Part shown: positions 32,467 to 42,024 of the stretch, piece by piece
Position numbering within the stretch: position 1 is the stretch's first letter
Layout of the letters: each line of letters opens with the position of its first letter
Position numbers and translations under genes: made by a program
The notes under the pieces: model-generated
Seen by the model: only the letters and a program-made list of their open reading frames with translations
Told to the model about the DNA's origin: nothing
Database searches by the model: none
Source of the DNA: Methylobacterium aerolatum
GTDB taxonomy: Bacteria > Pseudomonadota > Alphaproteobacteria > Rhizobiales > Beijerinckiaceae
Direction of reading: 5' to 3'
Assembly: GCF_022179085.1 (NCBI RefSeq)
Contig: NZ_BPQE01000036.1
Coordinates: forward strand, 1-60,378
Length of the DNA: 60,378 bases

Positions 32467-35400
32467 GTGACCGAGCCCGCTTACGTCGAGCTTGGCGTCA
32501 CCACGAACTTCTCCTTCCTGCGCGGCGCCTCGCATCCGCAGGAATACGTCATGCAGGCGGCGGCCTACGGCCTCGTGGGGATCGGCGTTGCCGACCGCAA
32601 CACCGTCGCGGGGCTGGTCCGCGCCCATGCCGCTGCCCGGCAGAGCGAGGCCGAGGGCACTCCAATCCGCTTCCTGCCCGGCGTGCGCCTCGTCACCGAG
32701 GACGGATTCGAGACCCTCGCCTATCCGATGGACCGGGAGGCGTGGGGCCGCCTCTGCCGTCTGCTCACCGCCGGCAACCGGCGCAGCCGCAAGGGCGAGT
32801 GCCGCTTCAGCTTCACCGAGATGCTGGAGGCCGCGCAGGGGCAGGTCTTCGTCGCGATGCCCACCGGGCGGCGGCCGGAGCCCTCCGCCGCCTTCCTCGC
32901 CCGCTGCGAGGCGCTGGCGGCGGCGGCCCCCGGCCGGGTCTGGCTCGGGGCGAGCCACCGCCGCCGGGGGGACGAGCGTCTGCGCTTGCGCCTCCTCGAC
33001 GAGACCGGCCGCCGCCTCGGCACGCCGATGGTGGCGGTCGCCGACGCCCTCTATCACCACCCCGACCGGCGCCCGTTGCAGGACGTGCTGACCTGCATCC
33101 GCGAGGGCTGCACCGTCGAGACGGCGGGCTACCGCCTGGAGGCCAGCGCCGAGCGCCACCTAAAGCCCGCCGCCGAGTTGGCGCGGCTGTTCCACGAGTA
33201 CCCGGAGGCCCTCACCCGCACCGTCGAGATCGCGGAGCACTGCACCTTCGACCTCGCCCAGCTCCATTACGAGTATCCCGACGAGCCGGTGCCCCCCGGC
33301 CGCGTGGCGCAGGAGTATCTGGAGGAGAAGACGTGGCACCGGGCCCGCTACTGGCGCTACCCGGACGGCATCCCGAAAGCCGTCGAGGAGACGCTGCACA
33401 CCGAACTCGGCTTCATCGCGAAGATGAAATTCGCCCACTACTTCCTGACCATCAGCCAGATCGTGGATTTCGCCCGGGACAGGGGCATCCTCTGCCAGGG
33501 CCGGGGTTCGGCGGCCAACTCCGCCGTGTGCTTCTGCCTCGGCATCACCGCCGTGGATCCGTCCAAGCACCGGCTGCTCTTCGCCCGCTTCATCTCCGAG
33601 AACCGGGGCGAGCCCCCCGACATCGACGTCGATTTCGAGCACGAGCGGCGGGAGGAGGTGATCCAGCACCTCTACGCCCGCTACGGCCGCGAGCGGGCGG
33701 CGCTGTGCGGAACGGTGATCCATTACCGGCCGCGCATGGCGATCCGCGAGGTCGCCAAGGCGCTCGGCCTGTCGGAGGACGTGGCGGCCTCCATCGCCGA
33801 CGGCGTCTGGGGGTCCTGGGGCAAGGACCTGCCCGACGAGCACGTGAGGCAAGCCGGGCTTGACCCCGCCAACCCATCCTTGCGCCGGGCGCTGACTCTA
33901 GCCCACGATTTGATCGGCTTCCCCCGCCACCTGTCGCAGCATGTGGGCGGCTTCGTGCTGACGCGCGGGCGCCTCGACGAGACCGTGCCCGTGGGCAACG
34001 GGGCCATGCCCGACCGCACCTTCATCGAATGGGACAAGGACGACATCGATGCGCTGGGCCTGATGAAGGTCGATGTGCTGGCGCTCGGGATGCTCACTTG
34101 CCTCAAGCGCGGCCTCGACTTCCTGAAGCGCGACCACGGGATCGAGTACGAGACCCTCGCCGACCTGCCCCCGGAGGATCCGGCCACCTACGCCATGCTG
34201 TCGAAGGCCGATTCCGTCGGCGTGTTCCAGGTCGAAAGCCGGGCGCAGATGTCGATGTTGCCCCGGCTGAAGCCGCAGGAGTTCTACGACCTCGTGGTTC
34301 AGGTCGCCATCGTGCGCCCCGGCCCGATCCAGGGCGACATGGTCCACCCCTATCTCCGCCGCCGCTCTGGGGTGGATCCGGTGGAGTATCCGGCGCCGCA
34401 TCCCGACCACGGGCCAGCCAACGAGCTGGAGGAGGTGCTGAAGAAGACCTACGGCGTGCCGCTCTTCCAAGAGCACGCCATGCAGATCGCCATCACGGCG
34501 GCGGGCTTCTCGCCGGCCGAGGCGGACGGACTGCGCCGGGCCATGGCGACCTTCCGGCATGTGGGGTCGATCGGCGGGTTCGCGGAGAAGTTCGTTGGCG
34601 GGATGACCCGGCGCGGCTACCCGCAGGACTTCGCCGAGCGGTGTTTCGCGCAAATCAAGGGGTTTTCCACCTACGGCTTCCCAGAGAGCCACGCGGCGAG
34701 CTTCGCGCTCCTCGTCTACGCCTCGGCCTGGATGAAGTGCGCCCACCCGGACGTCTTCCTCGCCGCGATCCTCAACGCGCAGCCCATGGGCTTCTACCAG
34801 CCGGCTCAACTCGTCCGCGACGCCCGCGCCCACGGGGTCGAGGTCCGCGCCGTCTGCGTCAACGCCAGCGAGTGGGACTGCACCCTGGAGCCCGCTGGGA
34901 ACCCCCGCCTGCACGCCGTCCGCCTCGGCCTGCGGCAGGTGAGCGGCCTGCCGGAGGCCGCCATGCGCCGCCTCGTGCGCCTGCGGGCCAACGGTTACGC
35001 CAGCATCGAGGGCTTACAGGCGGCCCTGGCCCTGCCCCGCAACGTGCTCGAACGCCTCGCCGAGGCGGATGCCTTTCGCAGCCTCGGCCTCGACCGCCGG
35101 GCCGCCCTCTGGGCGGTGCGGGCGCTGGAGGGGTTGTCACGGCGCACTTCGTCATCGGGAGCGGAGCGAAGCAATCCAGGGCAACGGGACACTCCAGAAG
35201 ATGGCGCATCCCTGGAGTGCTTCGCCGACGCTCGCAATGACGACAGGAGGGCCGATCTGCTCGCCGCCCCCCTGCCCCTCTTTGCATGGCACGCCGACGA
35301 CGGCCTGTTCCGCCACGAGCCCGAGGCATCGCTTCCCGCCATGGCGGCCTCGGAGACGGTGGCCGACGACTACGCCGCGACCAGCCTGTCGCTTCGGGGG

Positions 35401-35832
35401 CACCCGGTGGCGTTCTTCCGCGAGCGCCTCGCCAGGATCGGCGCCATCACCACCCGTGCCCACCTCGATCCCGCCCTGCCCCAGGGAGCGCGGGTGACGG
35501 TGGCGGGGATCGTGCTGGTGCGCCAGCGGCCGGGGACGGCCAAGGGCGTCGTGTTCCTGACCCTGGAGGACGAGACCGGCATCGCCAACATCATCGTCTG
35601 GAAGACGGTCTTCGAGGCGAACCGGCGCATCGCCATGCAGGCCCGCTTCCTGGCCGTGCGGGGCCGGGTGCAGCGGGCGGGCGAAGTGGTCCACCTCGTC
35701 GCGGAGGGATTTCGCGATCTCACCGCCTCGCTTCGCGACCTGCGCGAGGGCGGCCTGCCCCTTCCGCCGGACACCAACGACTTCTCGGCGCCGAGCCACC
35801 GGGCGCCGTACCGGAGCCGGGACTTTCATTAG
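32467..35832 (+). CDS. dnaE2: DnaE2 (ImuC) error-prone DNA polymerase III alpha subunit
   Basis: A 1121-residue C-family polymerase for SOS translesion synthesis. The PHP domain begins [24 protein letters not shown]. The palm includes [22 protein letters not shown] and [19 protein letters not shown], thumb/fingers include [10 protein letters not shown] and [23 protein letters not shown], and an OB fold closes the protein ([27 protein letters not shown]). GTG is chosen for the GAGGAG site and homology start. A 31-codon repeat-like insertion sits between the helix-hairpin-helix region and the OB fold. Confidence 0.93.
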   Translation: MTEPAYVELGVTTNFSFLRGASHPQEYVMQAAAYGLVGIGVADRNTVAGLVRAHAAARQSEAEGTPIRFLPGVRLVTEDGFETLAYPMDREAWGRLCRLLTAGNRRSRKGECRFSFTEMLEAAQGQVFVAMPTGRRPEPSAAFLARCEALAAAAPGRVWLGASHRRRGDERLRLRLLDETGRRLGTPMVAVADALYHHPDRRPLQDVLTCIREGCTVETAGYRLEASAERHLKPAAELARLFHEYPEALTRTVEIAEHCTFDLAQLHYEYPDEPVPPGRVAQEYLEEKTWHRARYWRYPDGIPKAVEETLHTELGFIAKMKFAHYFLTISQIVDFARDRGILCQGRGSAANSAVCFCLGITAVDPSKHRLLFARFISENRGEPPDIDVDFEHERREEVIQHLYARYGRERAALCGTVIHYRPRMAIREVAKALGLSEDVAASIADGVWGSWGKDLPDEHVRQAGLDPANPSLRRALTLAHDLIGFPRHLSQHVGGFVLTRGRLDETVPVGNGAMPDRTFIEWDKDDIDALGLMKVDVLALGMLTCLKRGLDFLKRDHGIEYETLADLPPEDPATYAMLSKADSVGVFQVESRAQMSMLPRLKPQEFYDLVVQVAIVRPGPIQGDMVHPYLRRRSGVDPVEYPAPHPDHGPANELEEVLKKTYGVPLFQEHAMQIAITAAGFSPAEADGLRRAMATFRHVGSIGGFAEKFVGGMTRRGYPQDFAERCFAQIKGFSTYGFPESHAASFALLVYASAWMKCAHPDVFLAAILNAQPMGFYQPAQLVRDARAHGVEVRAVCVNASEWDCTLEPAGNPRLHAVRLGLRQVSGLPEAAMRRLVRLRANGYASIEGLQAALALPRNVLERLAEADAFRSLGLDRRAALWAVRALEGLSRRTSSSGAERSNPGQRDTPEDGASLECFADARNDDRRADLLAAPLPLFAWHADDGLFRHEPEASLPAMAASETVADDYAATSLSLRGHPVAFFRERLARIGAITTRAHLDPALPQGARVTVAGIVLVRQRPGTAKGVVFLTLEDETGIANIIVWKTVFEANRRIAMQARFLAVRGRVQRAGEVVHLVAEGFRDLTASLRDLREGGLPLPPDTNDFSAPSHRAPYRSRDFH
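35150..35242. repeat. 93-bp palindromic repeat inserted in frame in dnaE2
   Basis: The ends CGTCATCGGGAGCGGAGCG and CGCTCGCAATGACG, with inner GAAGCAATCCAGGG against CCCTGGAGTGCTTC, make a long imperfect inverted repeat. A related full copy lies in the intergenic region at 48873-48966 and a partial one at 42472-42501. The length of exactly 31 codons keeps dnaE2 open. Confidence 0.8.
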
Positions 35833-35992
35833 GGTGCTTTGGTCGAACCTGAATTGCAGACCGCGACGGGCTCTCCTCCCCCTCCCCACAAGGGGGAAGG
35901 AGCCCGCGTTCACCGTTGAAACGTTGCGATCCACGTCAAACCGAGGCTTCGCTTCCGCTCGGAATGACAGCTTTGGCGAATGGCGGCGCCGG

Positions 35993-36391
35993 TTACTGCG
36001 CCTTCGGCTTCTCGGCAGGCGCCTTCTCGGCCGGCGGCTTCTCCGACTGACCCTTCGGCTTGCGCGCCTCCACGATGGACTCCGCCTTGTCCTCGTCGGT
36101 GTCGCCACCCTGCTCGATGGTCTTGGCCGGGTCGGAGAGGAGGGAGCGGGCGATGCCGAGCAGCACCTCACACTCGCCCGGATACTTGTAGGTTTCGAGG
36201 ACGATGGCGGCGTCACGCAGGGTGCGCAGATCCCGCACGGTCTGGGCGTTCGCGTCCTGCTGCAGTTCCGGCTTGGCGGCGATCTGTTCTTCGATCCGCG
36301 CGCCTTTAACGTCGCAGGCGGCCTGCGCATCCGCCCAGGGCATCAGGGCGCCCAACGTCAGGCCGAACAGGGCGAGCAGGCAGGGCCGCAT
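35993..36391 (-). CDS. Hypothetical secreted protein
   Basis: A 132-residue protein with a clear signal peptide (MRPCLLALFGLTLGALMPWADAQA, cleavage after AQA) followed by one Cys-containing helical domain (CDVKGARIEEQI, ECEVLLGIARSLLSD) and a charged PAEKAPAEKPKAQ tail. Two cysteines could form a disulfide in the periplasm. I do not recognise the family. The 150 bp between dnaE2 and this gene contain short repeat fragments only. Confidence 0.65.
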   Translation of the reverse strand: MRPCLLALFGLTLGALMPWADAQAACDVKGARIEEQIAAKPELQQDANAQTVRDLRTLRDAAIVLETYKYPGECEVLLGIARSLLSDPAKTIEQGGDTDEDKAESIVEARKPKGQSEKPPAEKAPAEKPKAQ

Positions 36392-36406
36392 GGGTCTTGG
36401 TTCCAG

Positions 36407-36832
36407 TCAGACGGGGTGGAGGGAGGTTCGGCGGAGGAGATCGTTGGTCAGGGCCACGAGCTGGCTCGGCCGATAGGGCTTGGGAACGAAGAGCGAATCC
36501 GGCACCGCCTCGCCGCCCGCGAGGCAGGTCCGGCCGCCGGAGGTGTAGACCACGGCGAGGTGGGGGCACGTCTCGCGGGCATGGCGCGCGAGGACGAGCC
36601 CGTTCGTGTTGCGGGCGAGGTCGATATCCGTGAACAGCAGGTCGACGCTCTCCCGCGAGAGGATCGCCTCGGCCTCCCAGGCGTCGGCGGCGGTGAGCAC
36701 CCGGTAGCCCTCATCGAGCAGCGCCTCGGTGGCGAGCTCGCAGACGAAGGGCTCGTCCTCCACCACCAGCACGGTGGTGGGGGCGGCGGCGAAATGCGGG
36801 ACGGCCGGAACAGCGTAGGCGTAGGGAATCAT
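36407..36832 (-). CDS. Stand-alone response-regulator receiver domain
   Basis: A 141-residue CheY-like protein. TTVLVVEDEPFVCELATEALLDEGYRVLTAADAWEAEAIL supplies the acidic pocket, DLLFTDIDLARNTNGLVLARHAR the phosphoacceptor Asp, and SLFVPKPYRPSQL the conserved Lys. There is no output domain, so it likely relays signal by protein contacts. The ATG is supported by GGAG eight bases upstream. No histidine kinase is nearby. Confidence 0.8.
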   Translation of the reverse strand: MIPYAYAVPAVPHFAAAPTTVLVVEDEPFVCELATEALLDEGYRVLTAADAWEAEAILSRESVDLLFTDIDLARNTNGLVLARHARETCPHLAVVYTSGGRTCLAGGEAVPDSLFVPKPYRPSQLVALTNDLLRRTSLHPV

Positions 36833-37173
36833 GACGCAACTCCAACTCATCCGACGGGGGCAACCGCCCCGCTGACGGATCGCAGGAGAAACAGGCCTCC
36901 GCTCCGCAACGTTCGCCGGACTTGCATCGAATTGCCGAGATTAGGTGAGCAGGGTGTTAACCCCGTCGCTGTCCCGGTGAACGGAGGCGTCGAAATGGTT
37001 AATGAACGGTTGATACAACTACCGGACGAGTTCGCTCCGCGGTAATCCGGTGCCACCGGACGCGGGACCGGCGGGGACTCGGGGCCCCGGACCGGTCCGG
37101 GGCTGGTACTCGCCGCACTCCCCGGATAGGTCGGTCCCCACGTGTCGCCCGGCCCGCCCGCAAAGGCCCTTCC
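36833..37173. other. Intergenic region with an 18-bp perfect palindrome
   Basis: Divergent region between the receiver and WD40 genes. CCCCGGACCGGTCCGGGG (37085-37102) is a perfect palindrome about 70 bp before the WD40 start and might be an operator or hairpin. Nothing else is recognised. Confidence 0.5.
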
Positions 37174-38187
37174 ATGAGTTCGCCCCTCTCCACCGCCTCG
37201 CTCACCAGCCATGTCGTCCCGGTCGAGGCCGGGGCGCACGCGGTGTCGGCCCACTGGCTCGGGGACGTGGCCTGCCTGACCCTGGCCGACGGGCAGGTCG
37301 CCTTCATCCGGGAGGGCGCGGCGACCCACGTTCCCGCCCATCCCGACAGCGCGATCCTCGCCGCGGCGGCGGATTCCTCCCGGATCGTCACCGGCGGGGA
37401 CGACGGCCGCGTCGTCGAGACCCGCTCGGACGGCACGAGCGCCGAGATCGCTAAGGCCCCCGGCGGCGGCTGGCTCGACGCCCTGGCCCTGCACAGCGAT
37501 GGATCGGTGGCCTACTCGTCGGGGCGCAACGTCGTGGCCCGGGATGCGAAGGGCCGGGAGCGGACCTTCCAGGCCCCCACTACCGCCCGGGGGCTCGCCT
37601 TCGCGCCGAAGGGCTACCGCCTCGCCGTGGCGCACTACAACGGCGTCAGCCTCTGGTACCCGAACCTCGACAAGGAGGCCGACCCCCTCGCCTGGAAGGG
37701 CTCCCACATCGACGTGACGTGGTCGCTCGACGGGCGCTTCGTCGTCACGACGATGCAGGAGAATGCCCTGCACGGCTGGCGCCTCCAGCCCGACCGGGGC
37801 CACATGCGGATGTCGGGCTACCCCGGCAAGGTCCGCTCCCTGGCGTGGTCGGGGGACGGGAACTGGCTCGCCACCGGCGGCGCCGAGGCGGCCATCGTCT
37901 GGCCCTTCGATTCCAAGGAGGGCCCGACCGGCAAGCCGCCGCGCGAGTGCGGCGTCCGGCCCGCCCGCGTCTCCCGCGTGAGTTTCCACCCGAAGGCCCC
38001 CGTCCTCGCCATCGGCTACGAGGACGGATGCATCCTCCTCGTCCGCTTCACCGATGCGGCGGAGCTGCTGGTGCGCCCGGCGGTGGCGGGCAGCGGCATC
38101 ACCGCCCTCGCCTGGGACGGACGCGGCGGCCGCCTGCTGTTTGGCTGCGCCGACGGGCAGGCGGGCGTCCTCACGCTGCCCGCTTAG
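37174..38187 (+). CDS. WD40-repeat beta-propeller protein
   Basis: A 337-residue protein built of about seven WD-like blades, for example ILAAAADSSRIVTGGDDGRVVE, SHIDVTWSLDGRFVVTTMQENALHGW, VRSLAWSGDGNWLATGGAEAAIVWPF and ITALAWDGRGGRLLFGCADGQAGVL. No signal peptide is seen, so it is probably a cytosolic scaffold. The blades GWRLQPDRGHMRMSGYPGKV resemble alphaproteobacterial WD40 proteins of unknown function. Confidence 0.78.
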   Translation: MSSPLSTASLTSHVVPVEAGAHAVSAHWLGDVACLTLADGQVAFIREGAATHVPAHPDSAILAAAADSSRIVTGGDDGRVVETRSDGTSAEIAKAPGGGWLDALALHSDGSVAYSSGRNVVARDAKGRERTFQAPTTARGLAFAPKGYRLAVAHYNGVSLWYPNLDKEADPLAWKGSHIDVTWSLDGRFVVTTMQENALHGWRLQPDRGHMRMSGYPGKVRSLAWSGDGNWLATGGAEAAIVWPFDSKEGPTGKPPRECGVRPARVSRVSFHPKAPVLAIGYEDGCILLVRFTDAAELLVRPAVAGSGITALAWDGRGGRLLFGCADGQAGVLTLPA

Positions 38188-38228
38188 ACCGTGTTACGGA
38201 CCTCCCGCGCTCAGACCGGGGGTCCGCT

Positions 38229-38945
38229 ATGATCGACCACGACACGCCGCTCACCATCGGCTCGCTGCTGTTCGAGGGGATCGACCAGATCGACCTCACC
38301 GGGCCCTACGAGGTCTTCGCCCGGCTGCCGAACGCCTCGGTGCGGATCTACGGGAAGACCATGGCGCCGGTCAGGGATGTCCGGGGCCTGCGCCTCACGC
38401 CGGACGCCACCCTCGCGGAGGCCCCGCAACTCGACGTGCTGCACGTTCCCGGCGGTGCCGGACAGGAGGACGTGATGCACGACGAGGCCGTGCTGTCCTG
38501 GCTGCGCCGGCAGGCGGGCGGGGCGAAGGCCGTCTTCTCCGTGTGCACCGGCGCGCTCATCCTCGGTGCGGCCGGACTGCTCCGGGGCAGGCGGGCGACG
38601 ACCTACTGGAGCGCTTTCCCCCTGCTCTCGTCCTTCGGCGCCATTCCGGTGGACGAGCGGGTTGTCCGGGACGGCGACTGGATCTTCGCGGCCGGCGTCA
38701 CGGCCGGGATCGACGGGGCCCTGCGCCTCGCCGCCGACCTCCGGGGCGAGGAGACGGCACGGGCGATCCAACTGATGATCCAGTACGCCCCGGAGCCGCC
38801 CTTCGACAGCGGGAGCCCGCACACCGCCTCGGCGGAGACCGTGGCCTCCGTCCGCGAAAAGAACGCCGCGCTCATCGCCCGCCGGACGGAGACGGCGCGG
38901 GCCTTCGCCCAACGATTCGGCCAGGACGCCGATGGCCGCCAATGA
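38229..38945 (+). CDS. DJ-1/PfpI family protein, isonitrile hydratase-like
   Basis: A 238-residue class I glutamine-amidotransferase-like fold. The start LTIGSLLFEGIDQIDLTGPYEVFARLP and the elbow KAVFSVCTGALILGAAGLL with the reactive Cys match the branch that includes cyclohexyl-isocyanide hydratase (InhA). The Glu and Asp early in the chain fit that enzyme type. Isonitrile hydration is the best guess; a general stress or glyoxalase role is possible. There is a 41-bp gap after the WD40 gene. Confidence 0.75.
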   Translation: MIDHDTPLTIGSLLFEGIDQIDLTGPYEVFARLPNASVRIYGKTMAPVRDVRGLRLTPDATLAEAPQLDVLHVPGGAGQEDVMHDEAVLSWLRRQAGGAKAVFSVCTGALILGAAGLLRGRRATTYWSAFPLLSSFGAIPVDERVVRDGDWIFAAGVTAGIDGALRLAADLRGEETARAIQLMIQYAPEPPFDSGSPHTASAETVASVREKNAALIARRTETARAFAQRFGQDADGRQ

Positions 38946-39018
38946 GCCGGCCCCCGCGGAGCGCCACGGTGACATCGTCCGCAGACGCGCTTATCTGTCC
39001 GGCAGGACGGAACGTGAT

Positions 39019-39357
39019 ATGACGGATACCACACTCAAGACCGCGAAGTTCGGCATCGGCGCCATCGTGCGCCACAGGCTATACCCGTTTCGCGGTATCG
39101 TCTTCGATGTCGACCCGGTCTTCGACAACACCGAGGAGTGGTGGCTGGCGATCCCCGAGGAGGTGCGCCCGCGCAAGGACCAGCCGTTCTACCATCTCCT
39201 CGCCGAGAACGCCGAGACGGAATACGTCGCTTACGTCTCGGAGCAGAACCTCCTGCCCGATCATTCCGGCGAGGCCCTGCGGCACACGGGCATTCAGGAA
39301 ATCTTCGAGCGCGACGCGAGCGGCACCTACCGGATGCGTGACCGCGCGACGAACTGA
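39019..39357 (+). CDS. hspQ: Heat shock protein HspQ
   Basis: A 112-residue HspQ/YccV-type protein (AKFGIGAIVRHRLYPFRGIVFDVDPVFDNTEEWWLAIP, QPFYHLLAENAETEYVAYVSEQNLLPD). HspQ promotes degradation of aberrant proteins and acts as a specificity factor for Lon. The ATG follows a GGACGG-like site. A strong bidirectional terminator follows the gene. Confidence 0.9.
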   Translation: MTDTTLKTAKFGIGAIVRHRLYPFRGIVFDVDPVFDNTEEWWLAIPEEVRPRKDQPFYHLLAENAETEYVAYVSEQNLLPDHSGEALRHTGIQEIFERDASGTYRMRDRATN

Positions 39358-39405
39358 GGGCCGCCGCCCGGCGTGACGTTGCGAAAATCCCTTCGCGGGG
39401 TCTGA

Positions 39406-39445
39406 TACGCAAAAGGCCGGGCATCGCTGCCCGGCCTTTTGCGTA
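39406..39445. terminator. Bidirectional rho-independent terminator
   Basis: A 17-bp perfect stem (TACGCAAAAGGCCGGGC and complement) with a 6-nt loop has A-runs and T-runs on both sides. It separates convergent hspQ and the IalB-like gene. Confidence 0.92.
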
Positions 39446-39497
39446 CCGGAGAGCGCCCGGAGGCGCTCCCGCACGAAGCCTTCTCGTTCCGTGATGC

Positions 39498-40277
39498 TTA
39501 CTTCGCGGCCGGGGCCGGGGTGGCGGCCGGAGCGCCGGGGGCCTGGCCCTGCTGGGTCTCGAGCTTCTTGCGCATCTCTTCGCTGCGCTTCTCCAACTCG
39601 GCCTGGAGCTTCTTCTGCTGCTCCTCAAGGACCTTCGGGTCCATGGCCGGGCCGTCGAAGGCCTTGCCGAAGCCGGCGAGCGGCACGGCGAAGGTCACTT
39701 CGCGCTGGGTCTGATTCTGCACGGAGACGTTGAGGGTCGTGCCCTTCTTCATCGCGGCCAGCACGCCGGCATCGATGCCGGGGGCCTCGGCGAAGCAGCC
39801 GTTCGGGAAGCACACCGCGAAACGGCCGGCGGTCGCGGCCTGCCCGTCGATGCTGAAGCGGATGCCCGGCTGCAGCAGCAGGCCCAGCGGCAGGAGGAAG
39901 CGCACCACCCGCACTTCCTGCTTCTGCGCGGTGTTCTTCATGTCGTAGATCGCGGCGGCGAGGACCGGCTGGCCCTGGTCGGACACGAAATCGCGAGTCG
40001 TGTAGCAGATGTCGGTGCCCGAGTTCTGATCCTTGCCGCACACCTTGGTCCAGTCGGCTTGGCTCGGCTCCGACTTGAGGGCGACGATCTGCGGACCGGT
40101 CTGGGCGGCAGGGGTCTGGGCAGCCGGGGTCTGCGCGGGCGCAGGCGCAGGCGCGGCGGGGGCGGGCGCGGCGGCGGGCTTCTTGGGCTGAGCCACGGCC
40201 GGGGCGGCCGCCAGCGCGAGGCCCGCAAGGCCGAGGAGTGCGGCGCGCGCAAACGGCGAGGAGCGGGTGAAGGACAT
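39498..40277 (-). CDS. Invasion-associated locus B (IalB) family secreted protein
   Basis: A 259-residue exported protein. The signal peptide (SSPFARAALLGLAGLALAAAPAVAQ) is followed by a Pro/Ala linker with PAAQT repeats, the IalB-like domain (WTKVCGKDQNSGTDICYTTRDFVSDQGQPVLAAAIYD, RFSIDGQAATAGRFAVCFPNGCFAE) with four cysteines, and a C-terminal coiled coil (LEEQQKKLQAELEKRSEEMRKKLETQQ). In Bartonella the family is linked to host invasion, but in free-living relatives the role is unknown. Confidence 0.85.
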   Translation of the reverse strand: MSFTRSSPFARAALLGLAGLALAAAPAVAQPKKPAAAPAPAAPAPAPAQTPAAQTPAAQTGPQIVALKSEPSQADWTKVCGKDQNSGTDICYTTRDFVSDQGQPVLAAAIYDMKNTAQKQEVRVVRFLLPLGLLLQPGIRFSIDGQAATAGRFAVCFPNGCFAEAPGIDAGVLAAMKKGTTLNVSVQNQTQREVTFAVPLAGFGKAFDGPAMDPKVLEEQQKKLQAELEKRSEEMRKKLETQQGQAPGAPAATPAPAAK

Positions 40278-40623
40278 CGGCTCTGAATCCCTAGACGTTC
40301 GAGACTTCTGACGTGGAACCTGCGCGGCCAACCGTCGATCGATCCTGAGGCGCGCCGCGAGCGGGCTCGCCGTACGAAACCGGTTCGATTCTCTCAGGCC
40401 ACCGACCGCAGCGGAGGGGAAGGATCCACCCGGACAGTCGGGCGGCTGCTTTCCCTCCGATTGAGGCGAAGGAATGACGCCGATGCCGAGAAGCCACACC
40501 GGCCGGCGCCTCCCTAGGCCCCCCCGGGCCGGGCCGCAAGGGGGGGCTCCCCGCCATCGTCAACCTCGGATTAACCATGGCCGACGAGTGTGCGGAGCTG
40601 AAGCGAGCCTTGCGGGGGATCGA
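40278..40623. other. Intergenic region without recognised features
   Basis: Divergent promoter region of the IalB-like and ANL-like genes. A GC-rich CCTAGGCCCCCCCGGGCC stretch near 40512 is the only notable composition. Confidence 0.5.
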
Positions 40624-41865
40624 GTGAACGCGCACGCGGCGCAGGATCGGGAAGCGGACGCGCCGTCTGCCCGTGCGGGGGGGCTCGCGGCTGCCCTCTT
40701 CGCGGGCGCCGGTCGCCATCCCCGCCGCTCGGCCCTGCGCGACGCCGGCGACCGCCGGGCCTGGAACGGCCGACCCGCCATCACCTGGACCTACGACGCC
40801 ACGGCGGAGATCGTCGGACGGCTCGCGCGTGGGATCGCCGCATGGCGTCTGCCGGCGGGAAGCCGGATCGGACTCTGCTACGCCGGGGGGGCGGAAGCCA
40901 CCCTGGCCCATCTCGCCGTGGAGGCCGCGGGCCACATCCCCTGCCTGCTCTCGCCGGTCTGGGACGTCGAGGCCCTGTCGGCGGCCATCGAGACCGCCAA
41001 GCTTTCGGCCGTCCTGTCGGAGGGACGCAGGGGACCGCGCCGCCCGGCCGACGAACTGGCCCAGGCCGCGATCCGCCATTTCGGCCTGCGATTCATCGCC
41101 GCCTTCGGCCCCAGCCTACCCGACGGGGTGATCAGCCTCGATGCCCTCGCCCTGGAACGCGGGATCGCCGAGCCCGAGCCGAGCCGGGGCGTCGTGACCT
41201 TCGTCGGCGGCGATCCGAGGAGGCCGGTCTACCGCGCGGCCGCCGCCCTCGACGCGGCGATCGCCGCCCATGTCGAGCGGTTGCCCGCCACCGATCGGAT
41301 CCTCACCCTCCTGCCGCCCCACGACCTGCGCGGCCTCGTCACCGGGCTCGGCGCGGCCCTCGCGACGGGAAGCCTTCTGGAGACGCTGATCCCCTTCGAT
41401 TCGGGAGCCTTCGGGATCGCGCTGGCCCGGCCGGTTCCCACCCGCCTCGTGGTGCCCGCCCCCTTCGAGGAGGCGGTGGCCGCCATGTCGCTCCCCTGGA
41501 CGGTGCGCGCGATCGACGTGGTGCACCGTGCCCCCGCCAACCTGCCCGAGCCCAAGGTGAAGGACTTCACCGGCCCGCCGCGCCTCGATGTCCTGGTCCT
41601 CGACGAGGACGCGGTCGTCACGCGGCCGAGGGGGCGGTGGGACATTCCTGTGGATGCCGGGGGCGAGGGCGAGTCGCTGTCGGACGAGCGCGGGCCGATC
41701 CTGACCCGCCTGCCGGACGGTCGCCTCCTCTGCGACGGAGTCGCCTCCCGCGCCGCACCCTTGCACTGCGGCGAACACAACCTCACGGATGGGCTTTCCC
41801 GTAAGAAAACTACCTACCGTTCGGTCTACGCGGGGGATAAACTCGCGGTGGTGCCCATCGGCTAG
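40624..41865 (+). CDS. Degenerate AMP-binding (ANL) enzyme-like protein
   Basis: A 413-residue protein resembling the N-terminal part of acyl-CoA synthetases/adenylating enzymes: ALRDAGDRRAWNGRPAITWTYDATAEIVGRLARGIAAWRLPAGSRIGLCYAGGAEATLAHLAVEAAGHIPCLLSPVW. The phosphate-binding loop (normally TSGTTGxPK) is replaced by VVTFVGGDPRRPVYR, and the C-terminal subdomain with the catalytic Lys is missing, so adenylation is doubtful. The GTG start follows GGGGGATCGA. No partner gene in the neighbourhood indicates a pathway. Confidence 0.65.
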   Translation: MNAHAAQDREADAPSARAGGLAAALFAGAGRHPRRSALRDAGDRRAWNGRPAITWTYDATAEIVGRLARGIAAWRLPAGSRIGLCYAGGAEATLAHLAVEAAGHIPCLLSPVWDVEALSAAIETAKLSAVLSEGRRGPRRPADELAQAAIRHFGLRFIAAFGPSLPDGVISLDALALERGIAEPEPSRGVVTFVGGDPRRPVYRAAAALDAAIAAHVERLPATDRILTLLPPHDLRGLVTGLGAALATGSLLETLIPFDSGAFGIALARPVPTRLVVPAPFEEAVAAMSLPWTVRAIDVVHRAPANLPEPKVKDFTGPPRLDVLVLDEDAVVTRPRGRWDIPVDAGGEGESLSDERGPILTRLPDGRLLCDGVASRAAPLHCGEHNLTDGLSRKKTTYRSVYAGDKLAVVPIG

Positions 41866-42024
41866 CTGACGCACCGACCCCATTCAGCGACCGCTCAGGC
41901 GATCTCAGACACCCCTTCTTCCTTCGATGGACCGGGATCCAAACCGGCTTGTCGCGGGTTTCAGAGAGGTTTCTGGGCGCGGCTATCTTTCCATGCCGCA
42001 ACCGATGGGGTATCGCTCAAGCTA

